From Sphingomonas faeni (GTDB taxonomy: Bacteria > Pseudomonadota > Alphaproteobacteria > Sphingomonadales > Sphingomonadaceae), in the NCBI RefSeq assembly GCF_030817315.1, contig NZ_JAUSZF010000001.1, positions 2,809,001 to 2,873,000 of the forward strand: 64,000 nucleotides of DNA, given 5' to 3'. A program made the translations under genes and the position numbers. Of this stretch, positions 1 to 8,956 are shown piece by piece. Below the pieces are notes generated by a model that saw nothing but the letters and a program-made list of their open reading frames with translations, made no database searches and was not told the DNA's origin. Positions within the stretch are counted from its first letter, which is position 1. Each line of letters opens with the position of its first letter.

Positions 1-805
1 GGTGATCCGGCCGTATCTGGCGGGGCTCACCCCGGCGCAGCTGTTCACCGTGATGACCAGCGGCATGGCGGGCGTCGCGGGTACGATCCTCGCGGCGTAT
101 GCGTCGATGGGCATCCGGATCGATTACCTGCTGGCGGCGAGCTTCATGGCCGCGCCGGGCGGCATCCTGATGGCGAAGATCATCATGCCCGACCGCGTCA
201 TGCCGCCCGAAGGCGAACTGGCGCTTGGCGATTTGCCGGGTGAATCGTCCGCCGGCGAGCCGATGCCGCAGGCGACGCATGACGAGGAAAAACCCGCCAA
301 CCTGATCATGGCCGCAGCCCAGGGCGCGCAGACCGGCGTCCGCCTCGCCGTCGCAGTCGGTGCGATGGTGCTGGCGTTCGTAGCGCTCGTGGCATTGGCG
401 AACGGGCTGCTCGGCGGGCTCGGCAACATGATCGGGCTGCCGGGGCTGAGCTTCCAGGGGCTGCTCGGCTATGTCTTCGCGCCGATCATGTTCCTGCTCA
501 ACGTGCCGTGGAGCGAGGCGGGGATCGCCGGCGGGCTGTTCGGGCAGAAGATCGTGCTGAACGAATTCGTCGCGTATATCTCGCTCGGCACGCAGCAGGG
601 GCTGAGCGCGCGGACGATCGCGGTGATCACCTTCTCGCTGTGCGGGTTTGCGAACTTCTCGTCGATCGCGATCCAGATGGCGGTGACCGGGAGCCTTGCG
701 CCGAACCAGCGGCCGATGATCGCCAAGCTGGGTCTGCGCGCACTGGCGGCCGGGAGTTTGGCGAACCTCATGTCGGCGGCGCTCGCGGGTCTGCTGATCG
801 GCTGA
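1..805 (+). CDS. CNT-family (NupC-like) nucleoside transporter, C-terminal part
   Basis: This is the C-terminal 267 residues of a concentrative nucleoside transporter, an inner-membrane protein that imports nucleosides with a cation. The reading frame is open to the window edge, so the true start lies upstream. Visible family features are the GTILAAYASMGI segment, the pore-lining stretch around LLNVPWSEA with GLFGQKIVLNEFVAY, and the later CGFANFSSIAIQ motif. Several hydrophobic helices are evident, and the charged linker around residues 65-100 separates helices. The NEF and FANFSS motifs make the family assignment strong; the substrate is inferred from the family. Confidence 0.88.
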   Translation, partial: VIRPYLAGLTPAQLFTVMTSGMAGVAGTILAAYASMGIRIDYLLAASFMAAPGGILMAKIIMPDRVMPPEGELALGDLPGESSAGEPMPQATHDEEKPANLIMAAAQGAQTGVRLAVAVGAMVLAFVALVALANGLLGGLGNMIGLPGLSFQGLLGYVFAPIMFLLNVPWSEAGIAGGLFGQKIVLNEFVAYISLGTQQGLSARTIAVITFSLCGFANFSSIAIQMAVTGSLAPNQRPMIAKLGLRALAAGSLANLMSAALAGLLIG

Positions 806-807
806 GC

Positions 808-895
808 CGTCCGTCATCCTGACGAAAGTCAGGATCCAGGGTAACAAGCGCCACCTTTCATGGCTCTGGATCCTGACTTTCGTCAGGATGACGGG
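808..895. repeat. Long palindromic repeat after the transporter gene
   Basis: Two 28-base arms, 812-839 and 866-893, are exact reverse complements. Each arm is itself a small hairpin, ATCCTGAC and GTCAGGAT around a 4-base loop. The unit can therefore fold as one long stem or as two separate hairpins, like paired REP sequences. It lies between the convergent ends of the transporter (805) and the fasciclin gene (1009) and may act as a bidirectional terminator. No T-run follows, so this role is inference. Confidence 0.85.
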
Positions 896-1008
896 ACTGG
901 GGCGACGGCGCCCCGAAACGCAATCGGGCCCGCCACCTTCCGGCGACGGGCCCGACGAAACTGCCTCTTGGGGGGATCGAGGCAGCTATCTCGCGTAAAG
1001 GCGCGCGA

Positions 1009-1563
1009 TTACGGCAGCATCACCGTGTCGATGACGTGGATCACGCCGTTCGACTGCATGACGTTGGCGATCGTGACGCGGCCCTTGTGGCCCTTGCCGT
1101 CCATGATACTCCAGCCGCTGCCTGCCTTCATGAACATCAGCGGCTCGCCCTGCACGGTGGTGTAGGTCGCGGTGCCGCCATTTGCCTTCGCCTTGGCGGC
1201 AATGTCGGCGGCGGTGATCGTGCCGGGGACGACGTGATAGGTCAGGACGCCGGCGAGTTGCGCCTTGTTCTCCGGCTTGAGCAACGTGTCGACGGTGCCG
1301 GCGGGCAGTTTCGTGAATGCGGTGTTGGTCGGCGCGAACACCGTGAACGGCCCCGGCCCCGACAGCGTCTCGACCAAGCCGGCGGCCTTTACCGCGGCGA
1401 CCAAAGTCGTGTGATCCTTTGAATTGACGGCGTTCTCGACGATGGTCTTGGTCGGGTACATCGCAGCACCGCCGACCCTCGGGTTGGTCTGGGCTGCGAC
1501 GGTCCCGCTGCCGCTGACGGCAACTGCGGCTGCAACGATCGCGGTACGAAACACGTGATTCAC
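1009..1563 (-). CDS. Secreted fasciclin (FAS1) domain protein
   Basis: About 184 residues with one FAS1 domain, an extracellular fold linked to adhesion and matrix. The GTG start at 1563 is preferred because GGAGAG lies just upstream and because it places an Ala/Val-rich signal peptide ending near AVAAQ at the N-terminus; longer in-frame versions lack a signal. FAS1 hallmarks are the first conserved box (GPFTVFAPTNTAF), LLKPENKAQLAGVLTYHVVPG, and the second box ANVMQSNGVIHVIDTVMLP at the C-terminus. It is transcribed away from dapF, 84 bases downstream of it on the same strand. The role is known only at family level. Confidence 0.9.
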   Translation of the reverse strand: MNHVFRTAIVAAAVAVSGSGTVAAQTNPRVGGAAMYPTKTIVENAVNSKDHTTLVAAVKAAGLVETLSGPGPFTVFAPTNTAFTKLPAGTVDTLLKPENKAQLAGVLTYHVVPGTITAADIAAKAKANGGTATYTTVQGEPLMFMKAGSGWSIMDGKGHKGRVTIANVMQSNGVIHVIDTVMLP

Positions 1564-1646
1564 GGCATGCTCTCCTTCACGGCGCCGTTCATTCGGCGCA
1601 ACCGCAAGAAGATACGGCCGGATCGGGATAATGATGCAGCCGTGTT

Positions 1647-2594
1647 TCAGATCGTTGCGAGAAGCCTGTCCCATGCCGCGATCTCATCGTCGTGACGCTT
1701 CGTTACGGTCAGATCGCTTGCCGTTGCCGTCGCGAAATCGACGTCGATCGACCCGCTCCATTCGAACGTCGCGTTACCCGACAGCGTGACCATCGCCGCT
1801 TCGCTCGCCTCGGCGCGGACCAGCCCGCCCTTGTTGAAGACGGTGGTCGGCGTGTCGTACGCGATCCGCCCGGTCAGGCACGCGGCGTAGGTCGACGCCG
1901 CCATCGCGCTGCCGCAACTGTCGGTTAGTCCGACCCCGCGCTCGAAGGTGCGGACGAACAGATCGGCGCCGCGGACTTCGACGAAGCTGACATTGGCGCG
2001 GTTGGGGAGCCAGTCGGGCGCTGCCTCGCATACCTCGCCGACGCATACGAGTTCGGCCTCGTCGATGGCATCCACGAACGTCACGAGATGAGGGTTCGGC
2101 ATTGCGACGGCGGTGAAGGCGCGGTCCGTCGGCAAACCGGCAATCGGCGTGTCGACGATGTGATCTGCGCCGACTTTCATCGGCCAAGCCGTGACGTCGA
2201 GCGACGCCGGCCCTGCGATCTCGCGCACGGTGAAGACGCCTGCGGCGATATCGGCATCGTGCTCCACTGCCGCATCGCTCGTCTTCAGCAACGCCGTCGC
2301 GGCCCCCAAGCCAGTCGCCTCGAACCCGGCGCGCGCGACGCAGCGCAACCCGTTGAGGCACGTCTCCGACTCGCTGCCATCCGAATTGAACATCCGCATG
2401 CCGAACGCATGGGTCTCGTCGCCGGCGGTCAGCAACAGGAGTCCGTCACCGCCAACCGGTCCATCCCGATCCGCCAGCGCGCGCGCAACGGCAGCCCAGA
2501 CCGGATCGTCAAGCGTCGACGCGCGTGCGTCGATTAGCGGAAAGTCGTTGCCGGAGCCGTGACATTTGATGAGGTCGAAGCGCATGCTGGCCAT
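1647..2594 (-). CDS. dapF: Diaminopimelate epimerase (DapF family)
   Basis: DapF interconverts LL- and meso-diaminopimelate in lysine and peptidoglycan synthesis in the cytoplasm. The N-terminal KCHGSGNDFPLID matches the family signature. The two catalytic cysteines are visible in SETCLNGLRC and TDSCGSAMAA. Both sites deviate slightly from the usual CGNG and CGTG, so an epimerase-like paralogue is possible. At about 312-315 residues it is somewhat longer than typical (about 275). An alternative ATG at 2585 begins directly at MRFDLIK and is equally plausible; neither has a clear Shine-Dalgarno sequence. The gene runs in the same direction as the DUF6456 gene upstream. Confidence 0.8.
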   Translation of the reverse strand: MASMRFDLIKCHGSGNDFPLIDARASTLDDPVWAAVARALADRDGPVGGDGLLLLTAGDETHAFGMRMFNSDGSESETCLNGLRCVARAGFEATGLGAATALLKTSDAAVEHDADIAAGVFTVREIAGPASLDVTAWPMKVGADHIVDTPIAGLPTDRAFTAVAMPNPHLVTFVDAIDEAELVCVGEVCEAAPDWLPNRANVSFVEVRGADLFVRTFERGVGLTDSCGSAMAASTYAACLTGRIAYDTPTTVFNKGGLVRAEASEAAMVTLSGNATFEWSGSIDVDFATATASDLTVTKRHDDEIAAWDRLLATI

Positions 2595-2624
2595 CTAGTC
2601 ACGCCCACGCACCAATGCGAGCGC

Positions 2625-3086
2625 CTATCGAATGCCGTAATGCGCGGCCAGTCGATCGAGCGCGAGCGTCAGCACCAGCCTCCCCGCCCGTGCCGGCCAT
2701 TGCAACGCCTTCTCGGCCGCAGGCAGCCCTTCCCCCGCACAAACCACGCGCCACAGGATATCCGCCAGGCCCGGCCCCGCCGCCGCCAGCGCCGCGTCGA
2801 ACCGACGTTTCGCCGCGATCTGGGCCGATGTCGGACCGAGCCCGTCATGCCCGCCATCGACCCGCTCCGCCCAGCACATCGTCACGCTCGGCGCGATCGA
2901 TGCGCGTTCGTAATCGGCCCGCAACCGCTCGCCCGCCTCGAACTGCGCCAAGGTAATCAACACGCGAGACCGCAACCAGCCGAGCGGAGACTCCGCGAGG
3001 TTCACGGTTACGGTACGACCACGACGCGCGCCGACCGGCTGTGGAACACCCTCCGAATCGATCGACCGCTCTTCCAGTTCGCGCAT
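2625..3086 (-). CDS. DUF6456 domain protein
   Basis: About 153 residues. The C-terminal two thirds match the alphaproteobacterial DUF6456 pattern: AGERLRADYERA near the middle, then AAKRRFDAALAAAGPGLADILWRVVCAGEGL, and a closing WPARAGRLVLTLALDRLAAHYG. This family is often found in putative DNA-binding or regulatory proteins, but its function is unknown. The ATG at 3086 is chosen because GGAG lies about 8 bases upstream. It is transcribed divergently from the XRE regulator at 3172, with about 85 bases between them for promoters of both. Confidence 0.75.
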   Translation of the reverse strand: MRELEERSIDSEGVPQPVGARRGRTVTVNLAESPLGWLRSRVLITLAQFEAGERLRADYERASIAPSVTMCWAERVDGGHDGLGPTSAQIAAKRRFDAALAAAGPGLADILWRVVCAGEGLPAAEKALQWPARAGRLVLTLALDRLAAHYGIR

Positions 3087-3171
3087 CCGCCATCTCCTGT
3101 TGCGCATGCCGGTTGCCACAACGGCACGGTTGTAGGACAGAAGAATAACCCATCTGGTTTGGAGCCATTAG

Positions 3172-3732
3172 ATGATTACCGCCATTCGCGAAGTCCGGCG
3201 TGCCAAGGGGTTGACGCTGGAGGACGTCGCCCGACGCTGCGATCCGCCAACGACCGCACAGACGATCGGGCGGCTGGAGACCGGCACGCGCACCGTCTCG
3301 ATCGGTTGGCTCAACCGGATCGCCGCCGCGCTGGGCGTAGAGGCGGGCGACCTCGTGGCCCTGCCGGATCGTGCCGACCTGCCCGTCGCGGCGATCCTTG
3401 ATGGCCGCGGAGCCCATGCGCCGCGGCGAACCACGACGGCCCCACCGCCCCGGGTCGCGCTGGGCCAGATCGCGATCACCGTCGCGAACGGCACCGGCGA
3501 TTACCGCGCGGGCGACGTGATATGGGCAGCGACGTTGAGCCCTGCCGATTTTGCAAGTGCGCTCAACCGCGACGTGCTTGTCCCGCAACCGGCGGGGCGT
3601 TTCGCGTTCGGACGGCTGACTGGGTGCGATGGCGGCGTTACCATCCTGCCGCTGGGCGCGTGCATGCAGTCGCCGACAGTCGCAGACCCGGCGTGGATCG
3701 CGGTCGCAGTGCGGCTTGTCCGCGAACTGTAG
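3172..3732 (+). CDS. XRE-family regulator with a C-terminal S24-like region
   Basis: 186 residues. Residues 1-60 form a helix-turn-helix of the Cro/CI type (REVRRAKGLTLEDVARRC, then TIGRLETGTRTVSIGWLNRIAAALGV). A Pro/Ala-rich linker follows. The second half contains NGTGDYRAGDVIWAATL, which resembles the LexA/CI S24 dimerisation fold, but no Ser-Lys dyad can be confirmed. It is probably a cytoplasmic transcription regulator. Its stop lies only 7 bases before a tRNA-Val fragment, so it marks the chromosomal side of the island junction. Confidence 0.8.
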   Translation: MITAIREVRRAKGLTLEDVARRCDPPTTAQTIGRLETGTRTVSIGWLNRIAAALGVEAGDLVALPDRADLPVAAILDGRGAHAPRRTTTAPPPRVALGQIAITVANGTGDYRAGDVIWAATLSPADFASALNRDVLVPQPAGRFAFGRLTGCDGGVTILPLGACMQSPTVADPAWIAVAVRLVREL

Positions 3733-3738
3733 GAATGC

Positions 3739-3785
3739 TGGGCGATGACGGGCTCGAACCGTCGACATTCTCGGTGTAAACGAGA
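3739..3785. other. Putative attL: 3' part of tRNA-Val
   Basis: These 47 bases match 45171-45217, the 3' half of the intact tRNA-Val gene, with a single difference (T at 3762 against C). The match covers the anticodon stem and loop, the variable region, the T arm and the acceptor 3' strand, and then stops abruptly. No 5' half follows. Both copies are in the same orientation, as expected for attL and attR of an element inserted in the 3' end of the tRNA gene. Confidence 0.85.
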
Positions 3786-3863
3786 GATTTCCACAGCTTC
3801 CCCTCCTTCAGCCCCGTTCTAGCGGCGGAGCATAGCGAGAACGTACGTGAGACATTTCAAGTC

Positions 3864-3885
3864 CATGCTGTTCATTTGCTGTCCA
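3864..3885. repeat. Tandem 11-bp repeats near attL (possible integrase arm sites)
   Basis: CATGCTGTTCA at 3864-3874 is followed directly by TTTGCTGTCCA at 3875-3885. The same 11-mer occurs twice in tandem at 45079-45100, inside the other island end, and both places are followed by a CGATCGGCA- or TCGGCA-like sequence. The distances to the core (about 79 and 71 bases) are similar. Arm-type binding by the tyrosine recombinase is inferred. Confidence 0.5.
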
Positions 3886-4013
3886 CCGATCGGCACCAGC
3901 GATCCCGGTGAACGTAGGTCGCATAGTTGTTGCGAGCTCACGACAACGCTGCGCCCGTCTAGGTAATCGCTACGCGGAAAAGGGCACGCAGGGTTGCTGC
4001 GCGCCTTTCAGTT

Positions 4014-4770
4014 TCACCAGATATGTACCCGGTTGGGAGGAGCGAGATACAACGCATCGCCGAGCTTCACGCCGAACGCCGCGTACCATGCGGCAACGTT
4101 CCGGACGATTCCGTTGACGCGGGAGAACAGCGGCGGGTGCGGATCAGTCAACAACCGCGCGCGCCGCGCCTTCCCGCAACTTGGCCTGCCACGCCTGCGC
4201 ATAAGCTAGGAAGAACCGCTGGTCGCCGGTCAGCCCGCCGATCGCCTGGCCCTTGCCGTGTTCCGCCTGATACTTCCGATAGGCGGAATACGCCGTTTCG
4301 ACGCCGCCGAAATCACCAATATTCTCGCCAAGTGTCAACGCGCCCTTCACGTGGACGCCGGGGATCGGCTCATACGCGTCATACCGCTTCGACAGTGCTA
4401 CGGCGCGCTGCGTAAAGGTGGTGCGTGATTCCGGCGTCCACCAATGCTCGAACTTGCCGGACGCGCTGAACTGGCTACCCTGATCGTCAAATCCGTGACC
4501 CACTTCGCGGCCGATGATCGCCTCGATCGCGCCGTAGTTGACCGGCGCATCCGCCTTCGGGTCGAAATAGGGCGGCTGCAGGATCGCGGCCGGGAAGGTA
4601 ATCTGGTTGTTAGGCGGATTGTAATAGGCGTTCACGGTCTGCGGCGTCATGCCCCACAGGGGTGCGATTGACCGGCTTGCCGAGGCGCGAGAGGTACAGC
4701 TGGTGCTGGAACTCGCCCGACCGTATCCCGTTGCCGAGCGGATCGGCGCTATGGTCGCTTGCCTATAACT
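4014..4770 (-). pseudogene. M13-family (PepO-like) metallopeptidase, C-terminal remnant
   Basis: The C-terminal third of an M13 zinc endopeptidase is spread over three frames. Reading on the minus strand, one frame gives SDHSADPLGNGIRSGEFQ (about 4700-4760). A second gives WGMTPQTVNAYYNPPNNQ, GREVGHGFDDQGSQF and ENIGDFGG. A third gives LLTDPHPPLFSRVNG and ends in LYLAPPNRVHIW. The zinc motif HExxH reads REVGH here, so the first zinc histidine is lost. The N-terminal two thirds are absent. It is an inactive remnant at the left end of the island. Confidence 0.85.
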
Positions 4771-4844
4771 CGGCACCGGCCCCCGCGTTTGGCTGCCCGC
4801 CTTGCAGAAGGGCTTCCGCCAGCCGGATGTACTGAAGCAACTAA

Positions 4845-4991
4845 GACGCCGCGGCTCTCGCGTTCGCCTCGTGGACCAAGGCGAATGGCAAGGTCATGTT
4901 CGGCCTCGTGCGCAGGCGCACTGCCGAGGTTGCTCGCTACCGCGAGGACGTGGCAAACCTCGCGCGCCTCACCTTCAACGCCGTCACCTGA
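4845..4991 (+). pseudogene. Phage-like gene fragment before the lipoprotein
   Basis: An open frame of 48 codons begins after a TAA at 4842 and ends at the TGA at 4989. It encodes a helical basic segment (SWTKANGKVMFGLVRRR, then YREDVANLARLTFNAVT). It has no start codon of its own and ends 10 bases before the GTG of the lipoprotein gene, an arrangement common in prophage operons. I do not recognise the family; it appears to be the 3' end of a truncated gene. Confidence 0.4.
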
Positions 4992-5001
4992 CCGGACCAC
5001 C

Positions 5002-5307
5002 GTGAAGAAGCTGCTCACCGCTGCGCTATGCGCGGCTTCGATAATGCTCGCCAGCTGCGCGACGATGCCGACCCCGTCGAACGCGCAGGCCGCGCAGATC
5101 GAATCCGCGATTGATCGGGCTCAGGCCGCGTATGATCGAATCGGTGCGGCTGCCCAGATCGTGCTGCCGTTCCTGTCGCCAGATCACGCAGCGCGGATCC
5201 ATCTCGCGATGTCGCTGGCGGAACGCGGCCTGCTGGCAGCGCGCTATGCCGCGACGGCTGACGAGCAACTTGACGCGCTGAAGCAGGCAGAAGCTGCGGC
5301 CGTGTAG
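5002..5307 (+). CDS. Small predicted lipoprotein, phage-like
   Basis: 101 residues from a GTG start. The N-terminus KKLLTAALCAASIMLASC is a lipoprotein signal with a lipobox ending at Cys. The rest is Ala-rich helix (AQIESAIDRAQAAYDRIGAAAQ, then LSLAERGLL-like and ARYAATADEQLDALKQAEAAAV). The C-terminal segment resembles a fragment encoded on the minus strand near 13340, so a family of such genes was present in the island. Function is unknown; the position behind a truncated phage-like ORF suggests a prophage or ICE remnant. Confidence 0.55.
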   Translation: MKKLLTAALCAASIMLASCATMPTPSNAQAAQIESAIDRAQAAYDRIGAAAQIVLPFLSPDHAARIHLAMSLAERGLLAARYAATADEQLDALKQAEAAAV

Positions 5308-5450
5308 TCCGCCATGCGCCTCTGATCCAGCGCCCAAGTGTATGTCGTGACGTCCGCGTCGTCGCGAAACGTGATTGGGAGTTTGACGGCGCTTGAGTGT
5401 CGCTCGGGGCTGGGCCGGCATGACTTTCAGTAAACTAAGTTCCCAAGCGC

Positions 5451-6608
5451 CTACCGCGCAATAGCCACCTTCTTTCGGCTGTAAGTCAATTTTGCGTTAA
5501 GTCGGGATCCTGTAATAATTCCCGGCCGCTCGATGAGCAGGTACGTAAAAGCAGTTAGTATCGTCACCGCGACAGCAAATAGCGGCATTGCGATTACAGG
5601 CTTCGTTTCCGGTCTCAGGAGGGTAAACCCCAAATAGAGAAGGGATCCGTGCAGAAGGTAGGTTCCGTACGAGCATTCGCCCAAAACAATTGATGATGTC
5701 GAACCGAAGATGCCAAATATCGAGTTTCCACAAACCACCGCGAGAAAAAAGAAGCCAAATGCTGGCATGGCGAAGCTATAAGGATTTCTGAATATCATCA
5801 CCGACGCGAGCAACCACGCACATGCCAATGCGGCGGCGGGACGGGACCGCATCAACCGTACAACTACTGCGTGCGACTTCAGTTCGTAAGCAAGCATCCC
5901 CAAGGCAAAAAGTGGGATGTAGGTAAAAAGCGATATGTCTGTGATCCGTCCGATGATGCCGCCGACGCAGAGCGCTACCGGCACAAGCCACGTCCGGTTA
6001 CCGACGAACAAGCGGGCAAAAGCGCAGACCGGCAGGACGACGAAGTAAAATATCCACTCGTAGTAGATGGACCACAAAACGGAAGCATTGACCATCTTAC
6101 TTTGCCTAAATCCGAAAATATCAAGCGTCTGCTTTCCGCTGATCCAGCTCACGACCTCAAGCGGATATCGTACGGTTGGCCGAAGATTGGTTGTCGTAGC
6201 TATCACCGCCGATACGATCAGAATGGAGAGGAGGAGTAGTGGAACAATCCGAAAAATACGCTTCATATAAAGCTGAGACCAAGAGACATTACGAAATCCC
6301 GCAAGCACTCTTGGATAAAACACCAGTCCGGTTATCATAAAGAAGAGGGCCACGCTTCCCTGTCCCAATTGGTTGAAGAACGGAACTTGCGGCTCATTCC
6401 AACTTCCATTCGCCTTTGCCGACATCCAGACGACAAAGTGATGGCACATGACAGACACTCCAAGAAAACCGCGGAGGCTATCGATATGTCCAATCCTTCG
6501 ACCTTCAGGCAGAGGGAAGCCAATTCCCGCTATTACCCGCCCGCATAAGTTAGCGGCAATTAACGCGAGGCCCACTGCGACCACTATCTCAATCGTATAG
6601 GCCATCAT
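5451..6608 (-). CDS. Acyltransferase family 3 membrane protein (OafA/ExoZ-like)
   Basis: About 385 residues with roughly ten hydrophobic segments. Family-3 acyltransferases transfer acetyl or other acyl groups to extracellular polysaccharide. Key features are GHIDSLRGFLGVSVMCHHFVVW near the N-terminus (His in the active region), GQGSVALFFMITGLVFYPR with KRIFRIVPL, and ECSYGTYLLHGSLLYLG near the C-terminus. The start is placed at 6608 (ATGATG preceded by a GGGGGG run); the frame remains open upstream to 6881, but that part is not membrane-like. The gene belongs to the EPS cluster and probably decorates the polymer. Confidence 0.85.
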   Translation of the reverse strand: MMAYTIEIVVAVGLALIAANLCGRVIAGIGFPLPEGRRIGHIDSLRGFLGVSVMCHHFVVWMSAKANGSWNEPQVPFFNQLGQGSVALFFMITGLVFYPRVLAGFRNVSWSQLYMKRIFRIVPLLLLSILIVSAVIATTTNLRPTVRYPLEVVSWISGKQTLDIFGFRQSKMVNASVLWSIYYEWIFYFVVLPVCAFARLFVGNRTWLVPVALCVGGIIGRITDISLFTYIPLFALGMLAYELKSHAVVVRLMRSRPAAALACAWLLASVMIFRNPYSFAMPAFGFFFLAVVCGNSIFGIFGSTSSIVLGECSYGTYLLHGSLLYLGFTLLRPETKPVIAMPLFAVAVTILTAFTYLLIERPGIITGSRLNAKLTYSRKKVAIAR

Positions 6609-7255
6609 CAATTCCCCCCGCTGGCTTCCCTGCCGGCCCCTAGCTGTACTGGCCCCGCAAGCGAGAACAATAGCGAAGGCCGCATACGGCAAGACCGGCA
6701 CGCAACACTTGGAGGTCCCCGTTCTTTGGGATAATTCGATACTCGGCGCGAAGGCAAATCGCCGCAACCGGCTGGTGTAGGGTCTCGCTAGATAGCCAGC
6801 CGCAACCGACAGTGCCTGCACGTTTTCATGCCCGGGTGAGAATAGCTCGTCGTGAAATGGTGGCCTGTGATCAGGATGCACTTGAGGCGTTTAAAAATGC
6901 GCATGAGCGAACTCCGCTGAAGGTGTCAGAGAGACTGGGTTTACGCGCGACTGGGATACCGACGTGGTAGTGGCGTTACCCGACCGGTCTGGCGAGTGAA
7001 AACCTTCGCATATGCACAAATTAATGCCTGCCTTTGACCAACAACAGTCACGTAACCCTCCGTTGTCGCGGGAAAGGATGACGCATGGTTGCAACAGCCA
7101 CGACCGACTATATCAGGAAGGCGATGCGGGCGACCGCTGCACTTGCCCCGCCCTCCCTAAGGGGGGCAACATCACCCAATCAATCAGTGCGATGAAATCG
7201 GTATAGTGCTCTAATGACGCTGTAGACGTGCTCGGCGCTTCCGCCGACGGGACCT
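6609..7255. other. Intergenic region between the acyltransferase and Wzx genes
   Basis: About 650 bases with no convincing gene. A short open frame on the plus strand from 7085 (37 codons, beginning MVATATTDYIRKAMRATAA) follows a purine-rich GGGAAAGGA but has no recognisable relatives. Base composition is lower in GC than the housekeeping flanks. It may hold promoters or gene debris. Confidence 0.4.
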
Positions 7256-8782
7256 TCAGCGGCGAATGAACCTGAACGCTCGTGCAACAGGGCCGGTCCG
7301 GGACAGGCGTTCGTCGAGCAGTTCGAGCACGCCACGGCCGAGGAAGACGTTAGGTAAGAGCGTGGCGCAGGCGAAGTACACGATTCCGGCGAGCGATGAA
7401 GAACCCGTCAAGCGAATAACTACCGGCAGTGCGGTCTGCGCACGCAAGAACTCTGCTGCGATCATTGCTATCGTACCGATCAACGCGGCGGACGCAATGC
7501 CGGGCAGGAAAGCCTTTAACATATCGAGCCAGGTCAGGCCGACATGGCGGATGACGGAGTTGTTGAGCAGGATAAAGACGATCGCGATCGATGTTAGGGT
7601 GGAGACCGCCACGCCATTGATGCCCCAGATTAATCCAATGGCAGCGCCGCCGATGACGCATACCGCGTATAAAACCTGCGAAAATGCATTCTGGTAGGCC
7701 AGCCCCAGACCATTGCCAGCGCTGCCTGCTACCTTGTAGCACGTGCGCGCGAAGATCCCTCCCGCGAGAATTGCGAATGGGGTGGTGGCGTCCAGCCATC
7801 GGCTGCCTAAAAGCGTTTCGACAATCTCCCTCGCCTGAGCGACGCAAACGACGGATATCGGCAGTGTAATCGACGCGGTAAGCTGCATGCATTTTATATA
7901 TGCCCGGCGAAACCGCGCATGGTCGTGAGCGACCCGCGCGAACGCGGGAAACAGGACGGTATTCAACATGCTCGCCAACAGCGAGTTGGACAGATTCATC
8001 AATACGTAGGACCGCTCGTACCGCCCGAGTTCGGTTGGTCCCAGCAGCTTGCCCACGACGAAATAATCGCCTCGCTGTGCAAAGAAGTTCGCGAACCGCT
8101 GCAATCCGAAGCCAGTGCCTAGCTTCATCAGATCCTTGTATTCCAAGCGTCCGAAATGCAGCGACATATCGTGCGGCTGCGCTCGCATTAGGATAATGCT
8201 CTGGAGGAGTGCGCCCACTACTTGTGGAATGATGAGCGCCCAATAACCGCCCCCAGCGAATGCGATTGGAATCCCGACCACCACCTGCGCCCCCACATAG
8301 GCTATTATGTTACTTTTAGCGATCGGCTTGAAGATATGAGCACGCTCTAGTAATTTACTCGATATCGTGCTGGCCGCCATGATTGGCGGTATGACTGAGC
8401 TTACGTAAAGTACCCCCTCAAGGTCCGGAAGAGAAAAGAACGCCGCTATGGTAGAACTTGCTACGATCACCATCATCATTGTCACAACGCCAACTGCCAA
8501 GGACGAGGTGAAGGCTGTTCTGATATGATTGGTAGTAAGATCTTTCATATGGACAATGGACTGGGACATGCCGGTCGTCGCGATCATTCTAGCAAATTCG
8601 ACAAAGATGTTCGAAATCGCCACCACGCCGAAATCGTCTGGTGCCAGAAGCCGCGCCATGACGCCAACGACTGCGATCCTTAGAAGGGCTGTGGCAAGCG
8701 TGCTCGAGGCAAGTTGTGCAAAACCGCGAACCGTTTGGTGTGAAATCGAGGAGTTCGGGACAGCGGAAGTTTTGTCAGTCAT
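7256..8782 (-). CDS. Wzx-type oligosaccharide flippase (PST/MOP superfamily)
   Basis: 508 residues with 12-14 hydrophobic helices. It probably flips undecaprenyl-linked repeat units across the inner membrane for Wzy-dependent polymerisation. The N-terminal pattern TVRGFAQLASSTLATALLRIAVVGVMARLLAPDDFGVVA is typical of lipopolysaccharide flippases of the WzxC/AmsL type, as is LGPTELGRYERSYVLMNL in the middle. It is transcribed divergently from the pyruvyltransferase gene; the 170-base gap holds promoters for both. It is the only flippase in the cluster. Confidence 0.9.
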   Translation of the reverse strand: MTDKTSAVPNSSISHQTVRGFAQLASSTLATALLRIAVVGVMARLLAPDDFGVVAISNIFVEFARMIATTGMSQSIVHMKDLTTNHIRTAFTSSLAVGVVTMMMVIVASSTIAAFFSLPDLEGVLYVSSVIPPIMAASTISSKLLERAHIFKPIAKSNIIAYVGAQVVVGIPIAFAGGGYWALIIPQVVGALLQSIILMRAQPHDMSLHFGRLEYKDLMKLGTGFGLQRFANFFAQRGDYFVVGKLLGPTELGRYERSYVLMNLSNSLLASMLNTVLFPAFARVAHDHARFRRAYIKCMQLTASITLPISVVCVAQAREIVETLLGSRWLDATTPFAILAGGIFARTCYKVAGSAGNGLGLAYQNAFSQVLYAVCVIGGAAIGLIWGINGVAVSTLTSIAIVFILLNNSVIRHVGLTWLDMLKAFLPGIASAALIGTIAMIAAEFLRAQTALPVVIRLTGSSSLAGIVYFACATLLPNVFLGRGVLELLDERLSRTGPVARAFRFIRR

Positions 8783-8956
8783 ATCCCGCCTAAGTTAAAG
8801 ATTGTGGAGAGAGCACTTGCCGAACGCTACGGGCAATGTACACCGGGATGATGCACTGCAGCAAGGAAAGGTTCGCCGGCGAGGTAACACATTCACCGGA
8901 CGAATGCCCTCGGAAGCATTGCCACCATTCAGACGATCATGACGATAGGGATTTTG

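Noticed and set aside
4759..5307. A 182-codon open frame covering the lipoprotein gene
   Set aside because: The first 80 residues are basic and low-complexity and overlap a better frame; the lipoprotein signal begins only at the GTG at 5002.
6891..7094. 67-codon minus-strand frame upstream of the acyltransferase
   Set aside because: Cys-rich composition, no ribosome binding site, no conserved motif.
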